Of a stretch of 64,000 bases of DNA, positions 33,464-43,276 are shown in pieces. Location of the stretch: assembly GCA_019638385.1 (NCBI GenBank), contig JAHBTW010000006.1:62001-126000 (forward strand), read 5' to 3'. Made by a program: the position numbers and the translations under genes. Source of the DNA: Saprospiraceae bacterium (GTDB lineage Bacteria > Bacteroidota > Bacteroidia > Chitinophagales > Saprospiraceae). The notes beneath the pieces are model-generated. The model did no database searches. It was not told where the DNA came from and saw nothing but the letters and a program-made list of their open reading frames with translations. The number at the start of each line of letters is the position of its first letter. Within the stretch, counting starts at the first letter, position 1.

Positions 33464-34423
33464 TCATCTCCAGGAATAAATCAAATTGATCTCGGCGGAA
33501 CTGCCGAATACGCTGCTGATGCTGTGGGTGAGCGGCAGGTCAAAACCGAAACCGATTTTGAAATGCCGGTCCTCAATGCGGATTTGCTCGCCGAGGAAAA
33601 GCCCGGTTTCCAAATGCAGGGCCAGGCCCGGTTGTACGCCCAGGCCGCTATTGATGCCCGCGCCGGCCCACACGATTTCGCTCATTTGTACCCGCACATT
33701 GACATCCACATTCACGGTGCCGCCGGGAACGTATTTGACCCACAACGACGGCTCAATGAAGGAGGTGGAATTGCCCAACCAGGTGGCATCCCAGTAGCCG
33801 CCCAATACCATATATATATGTGGAATGCGCCGCAAGCCGATTTCAAAATCCTCATTGCGGAAGGGGGTAAAAAAACCGAAAGTTTGCGGCACGGAAATAC
33901 CGGCGTAGTAGCGATCGGAATAGTGATAAAAAGCGCCCATGCCGATATCGGGCCGAAAGGTGGTTTCGTTGGCCAACAACAGATCGGCGGGATTGGGAAA
34001 CTCGATTTGGTCGAGCCGGGCGCGGTATTGCACCATGCCGGCCTGCAGGCCGAAAGTAAGCGCGTGCGGTGTGCGGCCCCCTAGTTCAATGCGATAGGCA
34101 TAGCGCCCGTACAGGCCGGTTTGGCCGATCTGCCCGGTGCGGTCGTTCATGATTTGCAGGCCCCAGATACTGTTGAAATCCTCCTGTACCCACTCCCAGT
34201 TGAGCAATTGGGTGCTCGGCGATTCGGGCATATTCCACCATTGTTCGCGCCAGGTAGCGCTCAGGGTCATGGTGCGTTTATTGAGGAGGTAATTATTGGA
34301 AATGGCCGCCGGGTTCAGCAAGCTCCATTGATCACGGTACACCGAAAAGATCGGCGTTTGTTGGGCAGTAGCGCTGTGCAGCCATGCCGTTGCTAATACG
34401 AGCGGAAGAATCAGCTTTTTCAT
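33464..34423 (-). CDS. PorP/SprF-family T9SS outer-membrane protein
   Basis: A 319-residue barrel-like protein with signal peptide (cleaved near S-A-T-A-Q) and the family start P-I-F-S-V-Y-R-D-Q-W-S-L-L-N-P-A. PorP/SprF proteins anchor or guide the secretion of the large adhesin encoded next to them. It starts 5 bp after the SprB-repeat adhesin gene, the standard pairing. A second such protein is at 59928-60884. Confidence 0.9.
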   Translation of the reverse strand: MKKLILPLVLATAWLHSATAQQTPIFSVYRDQWSLLNPAAISNNYLLNKRTMTLSATWREQWWNMPESPSTQLLNWEWVQEDFNSIWGLQIMNDRTGQIGQTGLYGRYAYRIELGGRTPHALTFGLQAGMVQYRARLDQIEFPNPADLLLANETTFRPDIGMGAFYHYSDRYYAGISVPQTFGFFTPFRNEDFEIGLRRIPHIYMVLGGYWDATWLGNSTSFIEPSLWVKYVPGGTVNVDVNVRVQMSEIVWAGAGINSGLGVQPGLALHLETGLFLGEQIRIEDRHFKIGFGFDLPLTHSISSVFGSSAEINLIYSWR

Positions 34424-34428
34424 GGCTG

Positions 34429-37400
34429 CTAATTTTTTTGTTCAAACAGGTGAATAATGCCTTTTTGCACGCCGCCTATCAGCGTCTCGCCTTCAAAAGC
34501 GCGCAGACTATAATAATAGGCGGCTTGCGGCAGCGCCCTCCCGCTGCGCTGTATATGGCCCCGCCAGGGGTTGTCGTTATCGTAGCTCCTTTCCTGAAAA
34601 ACGAGATCGCCCCAGCGGTTGAAAATCTGAATTTCCACCCGCGTGAACCCCCGCAGCCCTTTGATGAATAATTCGCCGTTCAGCCCCGGATCATTCAGCA
34701 CCAAGCCCTCCGGAACGGTGGGCAAGTTGAGCACGTCTATGGTCACCGTGGCGGTGTCGCAGCCGAAGCCGCAGCGCGCTGAAGGATTACAAATCACATA
34801 TTGAAACGATACCTGCCCGCGAAAATCCTCGGTAACGGTGTACCGGAAACGGCGCGTGTTTTCCAAAAACTCCAATTCGCCTACGTCCGGCACGCCCACC
34901 TGAACCATCACCGTATCGGGCAGGCCGCTCAAATCGTCGTTGAGCAACACTTCCATCACCAATATATCCTGTGCCCGCTGCAAGGTGTAGTGGTCGTTGC
35001 GCACCACGGGCGGACCTTCCACAAAGGCCGTCAGCGTATCGGCTGCGGTCAGATTGCAGGCTTCGAGCGTAACCTTCCATACGAAGCGATTGGCGCCGCG
35101 TTGCAAATTGCGCGCAAGCGTGGTGGTTTGGGTCGGCGCATCTACCACCGCCTCGCCAAGGGATTGCCACACGCCGGGACCGCCCATTGCCGGCAGGGCG
35201 CGCAATTCTACCGTGGCCGGAGCGCAGAGCACCGTGTCCATCACCGATATGGCCGCCGCATCATCGGGCAAGCTGAGTACTGCCACCGGCGCGCCGCCCA
35301 CTCGCGTGGAGCGACATCCCAGAGAGTCGCGCAACACAAAATACTCCCCGGCAAAATCGGCCGATGCGGCTATGATGTCCACACGGGGCGCGGTGGTTGT
35401 CACCGAATCGCCGTTGGGTATAAACCACACATATTGTACATTGGAGGAAGGGTATAAATCGTCGGCTTCCAATCCGAGCGGCGCATTTTGACACACCGTA
35501 CCGGGAATGGACACAGCATAAACCGGCTGCGCGATGCAAGTGGAGCCGGGTTGTCCCGGCAGCACCGTGGCAGCTCCGAATACGGTGCAGCCGTTGAGGT
35601 CGGTTACAGTCACGGAGTAGGTTCCCGGCGCCAAGCCGGTAATGGTTTGTGCCGCGCCGCCGTTGCTCCATTGATAGGTGTAACCGGGCGTTCCGCCGGA
35701 AGGCGTGGCCGTTGCCGTGCCGTCGCCGGCATTCAATACCGTTTCGGGGCTGGATGTTACGCTTAGGCTGAGTGCCGGCGGCTGCGTGAGGGTGATGCTT
35801 TGCACGGCGGTACAATTGCTCATGTCGGTCACCGTAACGGAGTACGCGCCGGGCGTCAGGTTGGAAATCGTTTGCGTCGTATCGCCGTTGCTCCACAGGT
35901 AAGTATAAACGGGCATTCCGCCGGAAGGCGTCGCCGTAGCGCTGCCGTCGTTGCCGCCGTTGCAGGATATGTTATTGCCGCTGATGCTCGCCGAAAAACC
36001 GGCACAATTAAAGGAATTTACCGAAACGGCTCCGGTCACCGTACACCCGTTTGCATCGGTCACGACGACGGAGTAGGTACCCGGCGCGAGGTTGGTAATG
36101 GTGGCGGTCGTGCCGCCGTTGCTCCACAGGTAGGTATAGATTGGTGTTCCGCCGGAAGGCGCTGCCGTAGCCGTGCCATCGTTTGCGTTGAGGGCCGTTT
36201 CGCCGGTGGCACTCATGTTGATGCTGAGCGCCGGCGGCTGTGTAAGGGTGATGTTTTGCACAACGGGGCAGTTGCTTCCGTCTGTTACGGTCACGGAATA
36301 AGTCCCCGGTGTGAGATTGGTAATCGTTTGTGTGGTAGCGCCGTTGCTCCACAAGTAAGTATAAACAGGCATTCCGCCGGAAGGCGTGGCCGTAGCGCTG
36401 CCGTCGTTGCCGCCGTTGCAGGAGATATTGCTGCCGCTGATGCTCGCCGAAAAACCGCTGCAATCAAATTCATCTACGGTTGCAGCACCTTGAATGGTAC
36501 ACCCGTTTGCATCGGTCACGACGACGGAGTAGGTACCCGGCGCGAGGTTGGTAATGGTGGCGGTCGTGCCGCCATTGCTCCACAGGTAGGTATAGATTGG
36601 CGTTCCGCCGGAAGGCGCTGCCGTAGCCGTGCCGTCATCGGCATTGAAGGCCGTTTCGTCGGTGGCACTCATGTTGAGGCTGAGCGCCGGCGGCTGTGTG
36701 AGGGTGATGTTTTGCACAACGGGGCAGTTGCTTCCGTCTGTTACGGTCACGGAATAAGTCCCCTGTGTGAGATTGGAAATGGTTTGCGTGGTAGCGCCGT
36801 TGCTCCACAGGTAAGTATAAACGGGCATTCCACCGGAAGGCGTCGCCGTAGCGCTGCCGTTGTTGCCGCCGTTGCAGGAGATATTGTTGCCGCTGATGCT
36901 CGCCGAAAAACCGCTGCAATCAAATTCATCTACGGTTGCAGCACCTTGAATGGTACACCCGTTTGCATCGGTCACGACAACGGAGTAGGTACCCGGTGCG
37001 AGGTTGGAAATGGTGGCGGTCGTTCCGCCGTTGCTCCACAGGTAATTATAGGTGGGCGTTCCGCCGGAAGGCGCTGCCGTAGCTGTCCCGTTGTTGGCAT
37101 TGAAGGCCGTTTCGTCGGTGGCACTCATGTTGAGGCTGAGCGCCGACGGTTCCGTGATGGTCACATTGCCGAAGGTGCGGCAGAGATTGGCGTCTGCTAC
37201 GGTTACGAAGTATGTGCCCGGCCCCAGATTGTTGATGGTTTGCGTGGTAGCGCCGGTATTCCAGAGGTACTGATAATTGGGCGTACCGCCACCGGGGTTG
37301 GCGGTAGCGGAACCGTTCGCATCGCCGAAGCATTGCACATTGGCACCTGAAACGGTGAGCGTAAGAGCAGGCGGTTCTGCCAACGTGTGGCTCGCTACGG

Positions 37401-38637
37401 CGGTACAGGCAGTAGCGGGGTCTGTGGCAGTAACCGTATAAGTTCCAGGGCCGAGGCCGGTAATGGTAGCTGTGGTAGCGCCGGTACTCCAAAGGAAAGT
37501 TGACGGCGCGGTAGTGCCGGCCGCGACGGCCGTGAGTTGGCCGTTGTCATTGCCGAAGCAAGTAATGGGCGTGGGCGTAATGGAAACGGAATAATTGCTG
37601 CAATTGGCAATAGGAATGCAACCGGCAAAACCGTAAGTGTTATTGCCGCCTACGGTGCGGGTAGCCGTGGCGAGGTTGCCTGCCGTCACAGCGCCGGCGG
37701 CGAGGTTGAGCGTCCAGTTGCCTAATATATTGGCAGTAGCCGTACCCACCAAAATTCTTCCCTGACAGGGCGCAAAAGTAGGGCAGCCGGTAGCGTGGTA
37801 TTCAAACACTTCCACCAAATTGAAGGCCCCGGCCGTACCGGTGATGCGTTGCGTATTGGCCGCGGAAACCACCGGCGCTGCCGGAGAATACAACCGTAAA
37901 ATACCGGCAGTTGCGTTGCAATACATTCCATTTTGGGAAATGAGGGCCTGACCGCCGGCCACATTGAGCCTTACGCCGTTGCCGCCGTTGTGGGCAATGG
38001 TGTTGTTGTTCACCACCGCATCGTTGGCCGTGTTTTCAAACAGAATGCCGTGTGAGGAGTTGCCGGAAGCCGTTCCTGCAAAATTCAACCCGATGGTGTT
38101 GCCGGTAAGGCTTGGTCTCAATACGGGAATCGGCGGACCGGCGGCGGCAGGGTCTCTTACTATAATACCTACCCGGTTGTTGTACAGGTAGTTATTGGCT
38201 ACGTTGGCGTCGTTGCCCGACACCAGAATGCCCGCACCCGCCGGCGTTCCGCTGTTGAAGCCGGTAATGCGAATGCCCCTTACGGTCACGTTGGGAGCGG
38301 AAATAACGATCCCGTTGGCCAACGCCGTAATGAGCGAACCGTTGATGATGACGCTTTCAATCGCCGTGCCGTCTATAATGGCGTCGGGTTTGGTGATGGC
38401 CGGCAGCGGGCTGCTCAGGTTGATGGTATTTACGCCGGCGGCGGGTATGTCGAACACGATAGTAGTGAGCGGCGTCACCGAATTGAGGCAGTCAATGGCC
38501 CAACGCAGGCTGTTGGTGCCGGAATTGGCCGTAATGGTCACGGTCAGATTGCCGCTCGTAGGGCATTGTGCGGCGCCAAACTGAACCCCGCCGGCGAGCA
38601 AAAAAAGGAACAGTACCAATCGGTTTGTATGGGACAT
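34429..38637 (-). CDS. Giant adhesin: beta-helix, nine SprB repeats and gliding-motility C-terminal domain
   Basis: About 1402 residues. After a signal peptide (M-S-H-T-N-R-L-V-L-F-L-F) comes a parallel beta-helix region with short repeats (I-I-N-G-S, G-I-V-I-S-A, V-R-G-I-R-I). Then follow nine SprB-type repeats, each with Y-L-W-S-N-G-x-T-T and P-G-T-Y-S-V-x-V-T-D, an Ig-like part, and the CHU_C/gliding-motility C-terminal domain (I-F-N-R-W-G-D-L-V-F-Q-E) used as T9SS export signal. It should be a mobile surface adhesin. An alternative ATG lies two codons upstream at 38643. The upstream caspase-like gene ends 6 bp before that, so the genes share a transcript. Confidence 0.88.
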   Translation of the reverse strand: MSHTNRLVLFLFLLAGGVQFGAAQCPTSGNLTVTITANSGTNSLRWAIDCLNSVTPLTTIVFDIPAAGVNTINLSSPLPAITKPDAIIDGTAIESVIINGSLITALANGIVISAPNVTVRGIRITGFNSGTPAGAGILVSGNDANVANNYLYNNRVGIIVRDPAAAGPPIPVLRPSLTGNTIGLNFAGTASGNSSHGILFENTANDAVVNNNTIAHNGGNGVRLNVAGGQALISQNGMYCNATAGILRLYSPAAPVVSAANTQRITGTAGAFNLVEVFEYHATGCPTFAPCQGRILVGTATANILGNWTLNLAAGAVTAGNLATATRTVGGNNTYGFAGCIPIANCSNYSVSITPTPITCFGNDNGQLTAVAAGTTAPSTFLWSTGATTATITGLGPGTYTVTATDPATACTAVASHTLAEPPALTLTVSGANVQCFGDANGSATANPGGGTPNYQYLWNTGATTQTINNLGPGTYFVTVADANLCRTFGNVTITEPSALSLNMSATDETAFNANNGTATAAPSGGTPTYNYLWSNGGTTATISNLAPGTYSVVVTDANGCTIQGAATVDEFDCSGFSASISGNNISCNGGNNGSATATPSGGMPVYTYLWSNGATTQTISNLTQGTYSVTVTDGSNCPVVQNITLTQPPALSLNMSATDETAFNADDGTATAAPSGGTPIYTYLWSNGGTTATITNLAPGTYSVVVTDANGCTIQGAATVDEFDCSGFSASISGSNISCNGGNDGSATATPSGGMPVYTYLWSNGATTQTITNLTPGTYSVTVTDGSNCPVVQNITLTQPPALSINMSATGETALNANDGTATAAPSGGTPIYTYLWSNGGTTATITNLAPGTYSVVVTDANGCTVTGAVSVNSFNCAGFSASISGNNISCNGGNDGSATATPSGGMPVYTYLWSNGDTTQTISNLTPGAYSVTVTDMSNCTAVQSITLTQPPALSLSVTSSPETVLNAGDGTATATPSGGTPGYTYQWSNGGAAQTITGLAPGTYSVTVTDLNGCTVFGAATVLPGQPGSTCIAQPVYAVSIPGTVCQNAPLGLEADDLYPSSNVQYVWFIPNGDSVTTTAPRVDIIAASADFAGEYFVLRDSLGCRSTRVGGAPVAVLSLPDDAAAISVMDTVLCAPATVELRALPAMGGPGVWQSLGEAVVDAPTQTTTLARNLQRGANRFVWKVTLEACNLTAADTLTAFVEGPPVVRNDHYTLQRAQDILVMEVLLNDDLSGLPDTVMVQVGVPDVGELEFLENTRRFRYTVTEDFRGQVSFQYVICNPSARCGFGCDTATVTIDVLNLPTVPEGLVLNDPGLNGELFIKGLRGFTRVEIQIFNRWGDLVFQERSYDNDNPWRGHIQRSGRALPQAAYYYSLRAFEGETLIGGVQKGIIHLFEQKN
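35560..37160. repeat. 456-bp tandem repeat coding for paired SprB repeats
   Basis: The anchor GTACACCCGTTTGCATCGGT occurs at 36041, 36497 and 36953, exactly 456 bp apart, with a diverged copy expected near 35585. Each 456-bp (152-codon) unit codes for two different SprB repeats. The two best copies are almost identical, so the array arose by recent duplication and could change in copy number. Read assembly may have compressed it. Confidence 0.8.
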
Positions 38638-38649
38638 CGGCATCGATTT

Positions 38650-41600
38650 TTAGCGACGGAGGAGGTATATCGGCATGTCGGCATCCAATTGGTTTTCCGG
38701 CATGAAAGGCGTTTGAGAAGTGGGCGCATTGGGCAGTGCGGTTTTCACCAAATCGGGCACCCGACGGCGCAGGAAACTGTACAGTTCGCCGAGCCGGATG
38801 ACGCCGTCGTTGTCTGTATCTGCGCGATAAGCGCCGTTGATATCATTGCATTGTTTGTTGGCAAAAGCCTCCAACATCGCTTTGGTGAACGCGCCGTTGC
38901 CCCAGCTCGCATCCTCGTACGATTTTTCAGTGCTGCTGCTCGAACTGAGCGTGCTCACGCCGGGCGCTGTGCGCGCCAGGTCCACGAGCGCCTTGCTCAC
39001 CGCGCCGTAGCCGTCTTTAGCGCCGCCGCTGTGACAGGCATCTATGAAAATGAGCTTTTTGCAATTGATCGGGCTGATGACTTCCAATATGTCGTTTTTG
39101 AAATCTATGGCCAGGTATTCATACCGGGGGTTGTAGCCCGTTTGCAGTATTTTGAAGCGGTTTTCCGAAATTTTACCGTGCGAAGAAATGAACACGAGCA
39201 GCACGTCATTGGGACCTATTTGTTTGTCTTTCCACAAATAGGCCAGATCGTAAAAGGCTTGTTTAATCCGGGTATCGCTGGTGTTTTCGGGCGTGGTGAG
39301 GTCGTAGGTGAACACCTGATTGAACAGTTGGTCTGCTCCGCCCTGACTTTGAAAAGCGGCGATGATATCGGCGGCGTCTTTGCCGGTGTATTTGAGGTCT
39401 TCGTGGCGCGGCCCGATGGCGAGCAGGTGCAGGTTGGCGCGCTCCGGCGCAAAGGTCACTTCAATGAAGTCGGAAGTATGCCCGTCCACCATCACTTCCA
39501 GCCGGTTGACGCCTTGCACCAGCGGCACTTTGTTGCGATAGCTGTATATGTAACGGCTTGCTTCGCGTTTGGGCGCCGACAGTTCCTGTTCATTGAATTT
39601 GGAACCTTCCATTTCCACGCCGTTCACTTTTATACTGATGTTTTTAGAGCTTACCGGCGCGGAGTTTTGAATGATCATTTTGTATTCAAACTCGTTGTTG
39701 GAGGTGCGCACCTTGTTGGTGCCGGTTTCGTGCGGGGCGGGATCGGTCCATATCATTACGGGGCCGCCGGACACAACCGTCTTGCCACCGGCGTACCATT
39801 CCAGCGTTTTGCGCACTTCTTCCCTGCCGTTTACCATCACGATGCACACGATACCCGCGCTCGTGCCCGAAAAGCCGGCGGTTTTGGTAAAATTGAACTG
39901 CACGTTGCGGCTGCTGTGCGCCGATACCGATCCCAACATGGCGTTGCTCGCACCCGAAGCCGCTATACCCGCCGGATGGCTGAACCGCACCTCTACCGGC
40001 CCGGAACCTGCATCGCCGGAATTGCCGATTTCCACCCGGAGCGTCACCACGTCGGAAGAGCGGCTTTCGTCAAACTGATGGCTGTTGATGCCCAACATCG
40101 CCGGGCGCGGATTGCGCATGGTGATGGATTTGCTCAGGGTTTGGAGCTTCTTATCGCCGGCCGCTACGGTGAGCGTGAACTCGCAGGCGCCGTCGGTAAG
40201 TGTCGCATCTGCGCGCACCGGAATATCGGCTGTGATGGATTCGCCTTTGCGCAAAGCGCCGAAATAGTTGGTTTCCCAGGCATCCACTGCCGCGTTGGCG
40301 GTACCTTTTTCCACCGTCACGCGGAGGTCGGGTATATCTAAGTCGGTTGTATTGGTAATAAGAAACGACAGGGCCGATTGCTCGCCGGCCCGGAGGGCGC
40401 CGTCGGCGCTGCGCAGGGTCACTTGCGAGGTTTGTACGCTGCCCGCATCACGGACGCCCGCCCAGGCATTGCGCCCCGTAACGGGCGGATTAAATCGCTT
40501 GACAGACAATGCATTGCCGGAATTTGATGCTGCGATATAAGCGCCGTCGTAGAGCGGAAAAAGCAAAGGGAAGGCGTCTTCTTTTTCGCCGCCATAAAAC
40601 TGTTCCCACTGCAATTCGCCGCCGGAAGAGGTTTGCACGATCCATGCGGCATGGGTGCGGGCGCCGAGCCGGTGCGATTTGGTAGCGCCGGCCAGCAAAA
40701 AACCTTCCTCGTTTTGGAGAATGCCCTGCGCCATGTCGGCCCCTTTGCCGCCGTAGGTTTTGTCCCATTGGCGAAAGCCCTCTCGGCTCACTTTTACGAG
40801 CCATGCATCCGTTTCGCCGGCGCCTTTGGAGCGGGTAGCGCCGGCCAGCGCGTAGCCGCCGTCGGCAGTAGCGGCCATGGCGGCGATTTCGTTCCAGCCC
40901 TTATCGCCGTAGTATTTTTTCCACAAGAGTTTGCCTTGTACATCGGCTTTCGCCAAATAAGCATAGCCGATGCCGTTTTCCGCTTTTTTGCCGGTATTGC
41001 CGCACCACGCCATGCCGCCGTCGGCGCTGCGGGCAAAGCCTTTGATGTCGGCAAATTCGCCGCTACCCGCCTGAGTTTCCCAGGTCAGGGCGCCGTTTTC
41101 GTATTTCGCCAGCCATACATCGCCTTCCTTGCTGCCATTTTTGCTACCGGCCAGCAGCGCGCTTCCGTCCGACTGGGCGGTGATGTATCGAAACTCGTCG
41201 CTGCCCGCTGTGCCGAAGGTCATTTCCTGCACGAGTTCGCCAAATTCATTGACCACGAGCAGCCAGCCGTCTTTTTGGCCTTTGCCTTTCGACTCGGTAG
41301 CGCCGGCCAGCAGAAACAACCCGTCGTAGCGCTGCGCTACGCCGTAGAGGATGTCGTTTTGGCTGCCGCCAAATTTTTTCTCCGTGCGCACTTGCCCCGA
41401 TCCGGGATCAATGATGCGCAACAGGCCGTCAGTACCGCCTTTGGTTTGAGCGCTCGTGGCGCCTACGCTCACAATGTATCCGTTGGTGGCCTGTATCGTT
41501 GATTGAATGGCTGCCGCGCCGTGCGGTTGGAAAGGGCGGTCCCAGCTTTCGATGTGGTTTTGGGCGGAGAGGAGGGCGGGCAAAAGGCAAAGGGCAAAGA

Positions 41601-41670
41601 GCAAAGGACCAAAGGTGAGCCTTGCGTGCTGTATGACATGCTGTAGAAAAGAGCGGAAAGCGAAAAACAT
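38650..41670 (-). CDS. Exported caspase-like (peptidase C14) protein with beta-propeller-like N-terminus
   Basis: 1006 residues. A signal peptide (ending near L-L-S-A-Q) is followed by about 360 residues of repeats with D-G-G/T-D-x-W-L and G-A-T-x-S-K-G (propeller-like), then Ig/CARDB-like domains around 420-640. The C-terminal caspase domain has Y-T-G-K-D-A-A-D-I at its start, the His in F-I-S-S-H-G-K and the Cys in F-I-D-A-C-H-S-G-G, so the catalytic pair is intact. An E-F-hand-like D-T-D-N-D-G-V-I lies after it. It lies 60 bp downstream of the papain-like protease gene and 6 bp upstream of the adhesin gene. It is not a typical intracellular defence caspase, because it is exported. Confidence 0.85.
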   Translation of the reverse strand: MFFAFRSFLQHVIQHARLTFGPLLFALCLLPALLSAQNHIESWDRPFQPHGAAAIQSTIQATNGYIVSVGATSAQTKGGTDGLLRIIDPGSGQVRTEKKFGGSQNDILYGVAQRYDGLFLLAGATESKGKGQKDGWLLVVNEFGELVQEMTFGTAGSDEFRYITAQSDGSALLAGSKNGSKEGDVWLAKYENGALTWETQAGSGEFADIKGFARSADGGMAWCGNTGKKAENGIGYAYLAKADVQGKLLWKKYYGDKGWNEIAAMAATADGGYALAGATRSKGAGETDAWLVKVSREGFRQWDKTYGGKGADMAQGILQNEEGFLLAGATKSHRLGARTHAAWIVQTSSGGELQWEQFYGGEKEDAFPLLFPLYDGAYIAASNSGNALSVKRFNPPVTGRNAWAGVRDAGSVQTSQVTLRSADGALRAGEQSALSFLITNTTDLDIPDLRVTVEKGTANAAVDAWETNYFGALRKGESITADIPVRADATLTDGACEFTLTVAAGDKKLQTLSKSITMRNPRPAMLGINSHQFDESRSSDVVTLRVEIGNSGDAGSGPVEVRFSHPAGIAASGASNAMLGSVSAHSSRNVQFNFTKTAGFSGTSAGIVCIVMVNGREEVRKTLEWYAGGKTVVSGGPVMIWTDPAPHETGTNKVRTSNNEFEYKMIIQNSAPVSSKNISIKVNGVEMEGSKFNEQELSAPKREASRYIYSYRNKVPLVQGVNRLEVMVDGHTSDFIEVTFAPERANLHLLAIGPRHEDLKYTGKDAADIIAAFQSQGGADQLFNQVFTYDLTTPENTSDTRIKQAFYDLAYLWKDKQIGPNDVLLVFISSHGKISENRFKILQTGYNPRYEYLAIDFKNDILEVISPINCKKLIFIDACHSGGAKDGYGAVSKALVDLARTAPGVSTLSSSSSTEKSYEDASWGNGAFTKAMLEAFANKQCNDINGAYRADTDNDGVIRLGELYSFLRRRVPDLVKTALPNAPTSQTPFMPENQLDADMPIYLLRR

Positions 41671-41730
41671 GATTGTTTGGATTTTTGGTCAAGCGTTATT
41701 CAATGAAAAGCTGCAATTCGTTACATCATT

Positions 41731-43218
41731 TCAGTTACTTTTTACTTCCAATACTAACGGTACGATAAAACCCTCGCTTCTTGAAGAGGCTTCGAAGCCG
41801 ATGCGGCCGGTGTGGTAGGTAATGTCACTTGGTTCGAGGGCAAATTTACCAAGAATTTTATTTAATTCGGTCATAAAATCCCCTTGAGTGTGGCGAAGCC
41901 TTTCGGCCAAAGGCCCGATGGTTTCTATTTTTCGTTTGGAAAACAGCACGATGAGCCGGTCGGTACCGGGGTGCGCGAGTTGGAGTGCGCGCGTCGGGCC
42001 GGGTACGATTACCTCGGTGCTGCCCGCCACGAGCAGGGCGCTCTCGTTGTGGCCGGCAAATTTTTCATTCAACCCTTCCTGCCGCGGCCAGTGAAAGTGT
42101 ACCCGTCGTTGCGCGTCTATGCTGAATACATACAGGTACTGATCGTGCTCTGCCGAACGGGCCACGAGTTGGAACAATTGTCCCACCGGCCAATCCTCTT
42201 TTTGCAAGCGGTACGCCGTGCGGTGCAAAGCGGCGGGCGCGGTTTCAAACACCGGTTGCCCCGATGGTTGCCACGCTTCTAAATATCGAAACTGAAAATC
42301 GCCCGACAGGCGCATCAGCGGTTTTTCGGCAGGTTGCGGAGTAGCGGTTTCCCGCAATTGGTTGAGTTTTTCCGGCGCGGCAAAGTACAGCGCGAACCCG
42401 TATTTGCAGAAATCGGCGAAGTCGCTGTATTTCACCCAGATAAAACCGTTATCACCCCAGCTTTTGCCCCAGGAGTTCATGAGCCGGAACGCGCCTTTGT
42501 GGTCGTCGTAGCCCACTACTACCATCGCGTGGCCGCCGGCGGGGGCGGTGTTGCCGAGTTTGGGGTGCCAGTACTGGGCGTTTTTGAGGTCGTAAAAATT
42601 GCGCAATACCAACATGCCAACCACTACCGGTTTGTTGTGGGCGAGCACTTTTTTTACACGCAACACTTTGATGTCGGCATTTTCCTTGGGGCCGAACAGC
42701 GCCAGGTAGTCGTCAATGACATAGCGCTTGGCCTGCGCGATGACGAGGCTGTCGGGGCGCTGCTCGCAGTTGTTTACATCAAAATCGAAATGCCCGGCCA
42801 GGCAATCGCCGTTTTGCACCAAAAATTCGAGCGCATCGGTGATGCGGGAGCCTTTGTCGCAGTCCTCCGTTTTGATTTGGTTGTAGAGAAAAAGCGCCGA
42901 GTGCGCATTGCGGGTGATGACCTCGCGGTCGGTGCATTGATTGAGCACCGCGCGTTGTATAGACATAGCGCCGTAGCCCAGCGCCCAGCCCACGCAGGAA
43001 TAAATATAGCCCTGATGCCGCACTTCGGGGCAATAGGGCGTGAGGTCAACGGCGGCGGGTAAATCGGCTTTAGCGCCGTCTTCCGCGCTTTGGCGGGGCA
43101 CGGCCGCATAGCTTTCATCATCAAATACCAAGCCCGCGCCGAATTCAACGGGCGCCTGGGCCGCGGCTTGCAGGCAGCCGAGCAGACAGCAAAAAGTAAG
43201 GAGGCGGTTCATCATCAT
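41731..43218 (-). CDS. Exported papain-like (C1) protease with DUF4384-like C-terminus
   Basis: About 495 residues. Signal peptide (M-N-R-L-L-T-F-C-C-L-L-G, cleaved near A-A-A-Q), then a papain fold with nucleophile Cys in Y-S-C-V-G-W-A, His in G-G-H-A-M-V-V-V-G-Y and Asn in L-M-N-S-W-G, all intact. No inhibitory prodomain of usual size is visible. From about 330 on, the sequence (Y-L-Y-V-F-S-I-D, then V-I-V-P-G-P and L-I-V-L-F-S-K) resembles DUF4384, a domain often linked to caspases and kinases. Start 43218 or 43212. It precedes the caspase-like gene by 60 bp; a joint surface process is likely. Confidence 0.82.
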   Translation of the reverse strand: MMMNRLLTFCCLLGCLQAAAQAPVEFGAGLVFDDESYAAVPRQSAEDGAKADLPAAVDLTPYCPEVRHQGYIYSCVGWALGYGAMSIQRAVLNQCTDREVITRNAHSALFLYNQIKTEDCDKGSRITDALEFLVQNGDCLAGHFDFDVNNCEQRPDSLVIAQAKRYVIDDYLALFGPKENADIKVLRVKKVLAHNKPVVVGMLVLRNFYDLKNAQYWHPKLGNTAPAGGHAMVVVGYDDHKGAFRLMNSWGKSWGDNGFIWVKYSDFADFCKYGFALYFAAPEKLNQLRETATPQPAEKPLMRLSGDFQFRYLEAWQPSGQPVFETAPAALHRTAYRLQKEDWPVGQLFQLVARSAEHDQYLYVFSIDAQRRVHFHWPRQEGLNEKFAGHNESALLVAGSTEVIVPGPTRALQLAHPGTDRLIVLFSKRKIETIGPLAERLRHTQGDFMTELNKILGKFALEPSDITYHTGRIGFEASSRSEGFIVPLVLEVKSN

Positions 43219-43276
43219 GCTATGCAATTTGCCCGAATGTGTCGGGAGCAGGCGATGTGTACCCAACAGGAATACC

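Noticed and set aside
35800-37350. Open frame of 516 codons on the plus strand, antisense to the SprB adhesin
   Set aside because: It exists because the 456-bp repeat lacks stops in that frame; the composition is repetitive and the sense strand has clear domains.
38566-40341. Plus-strand frame of 591 codons opposite the caspase-like gene
   Set aside because: Shadow of a G+C-rich gene; the minus strand has signal peptide and catalytic motifs.
38650-41670. Caspase-based anti-phage defence gene
   Set aside because: The protein is exported and linked to T9SS genes; no nucleotide-sensing or effector partner typical of defence is adjacent.
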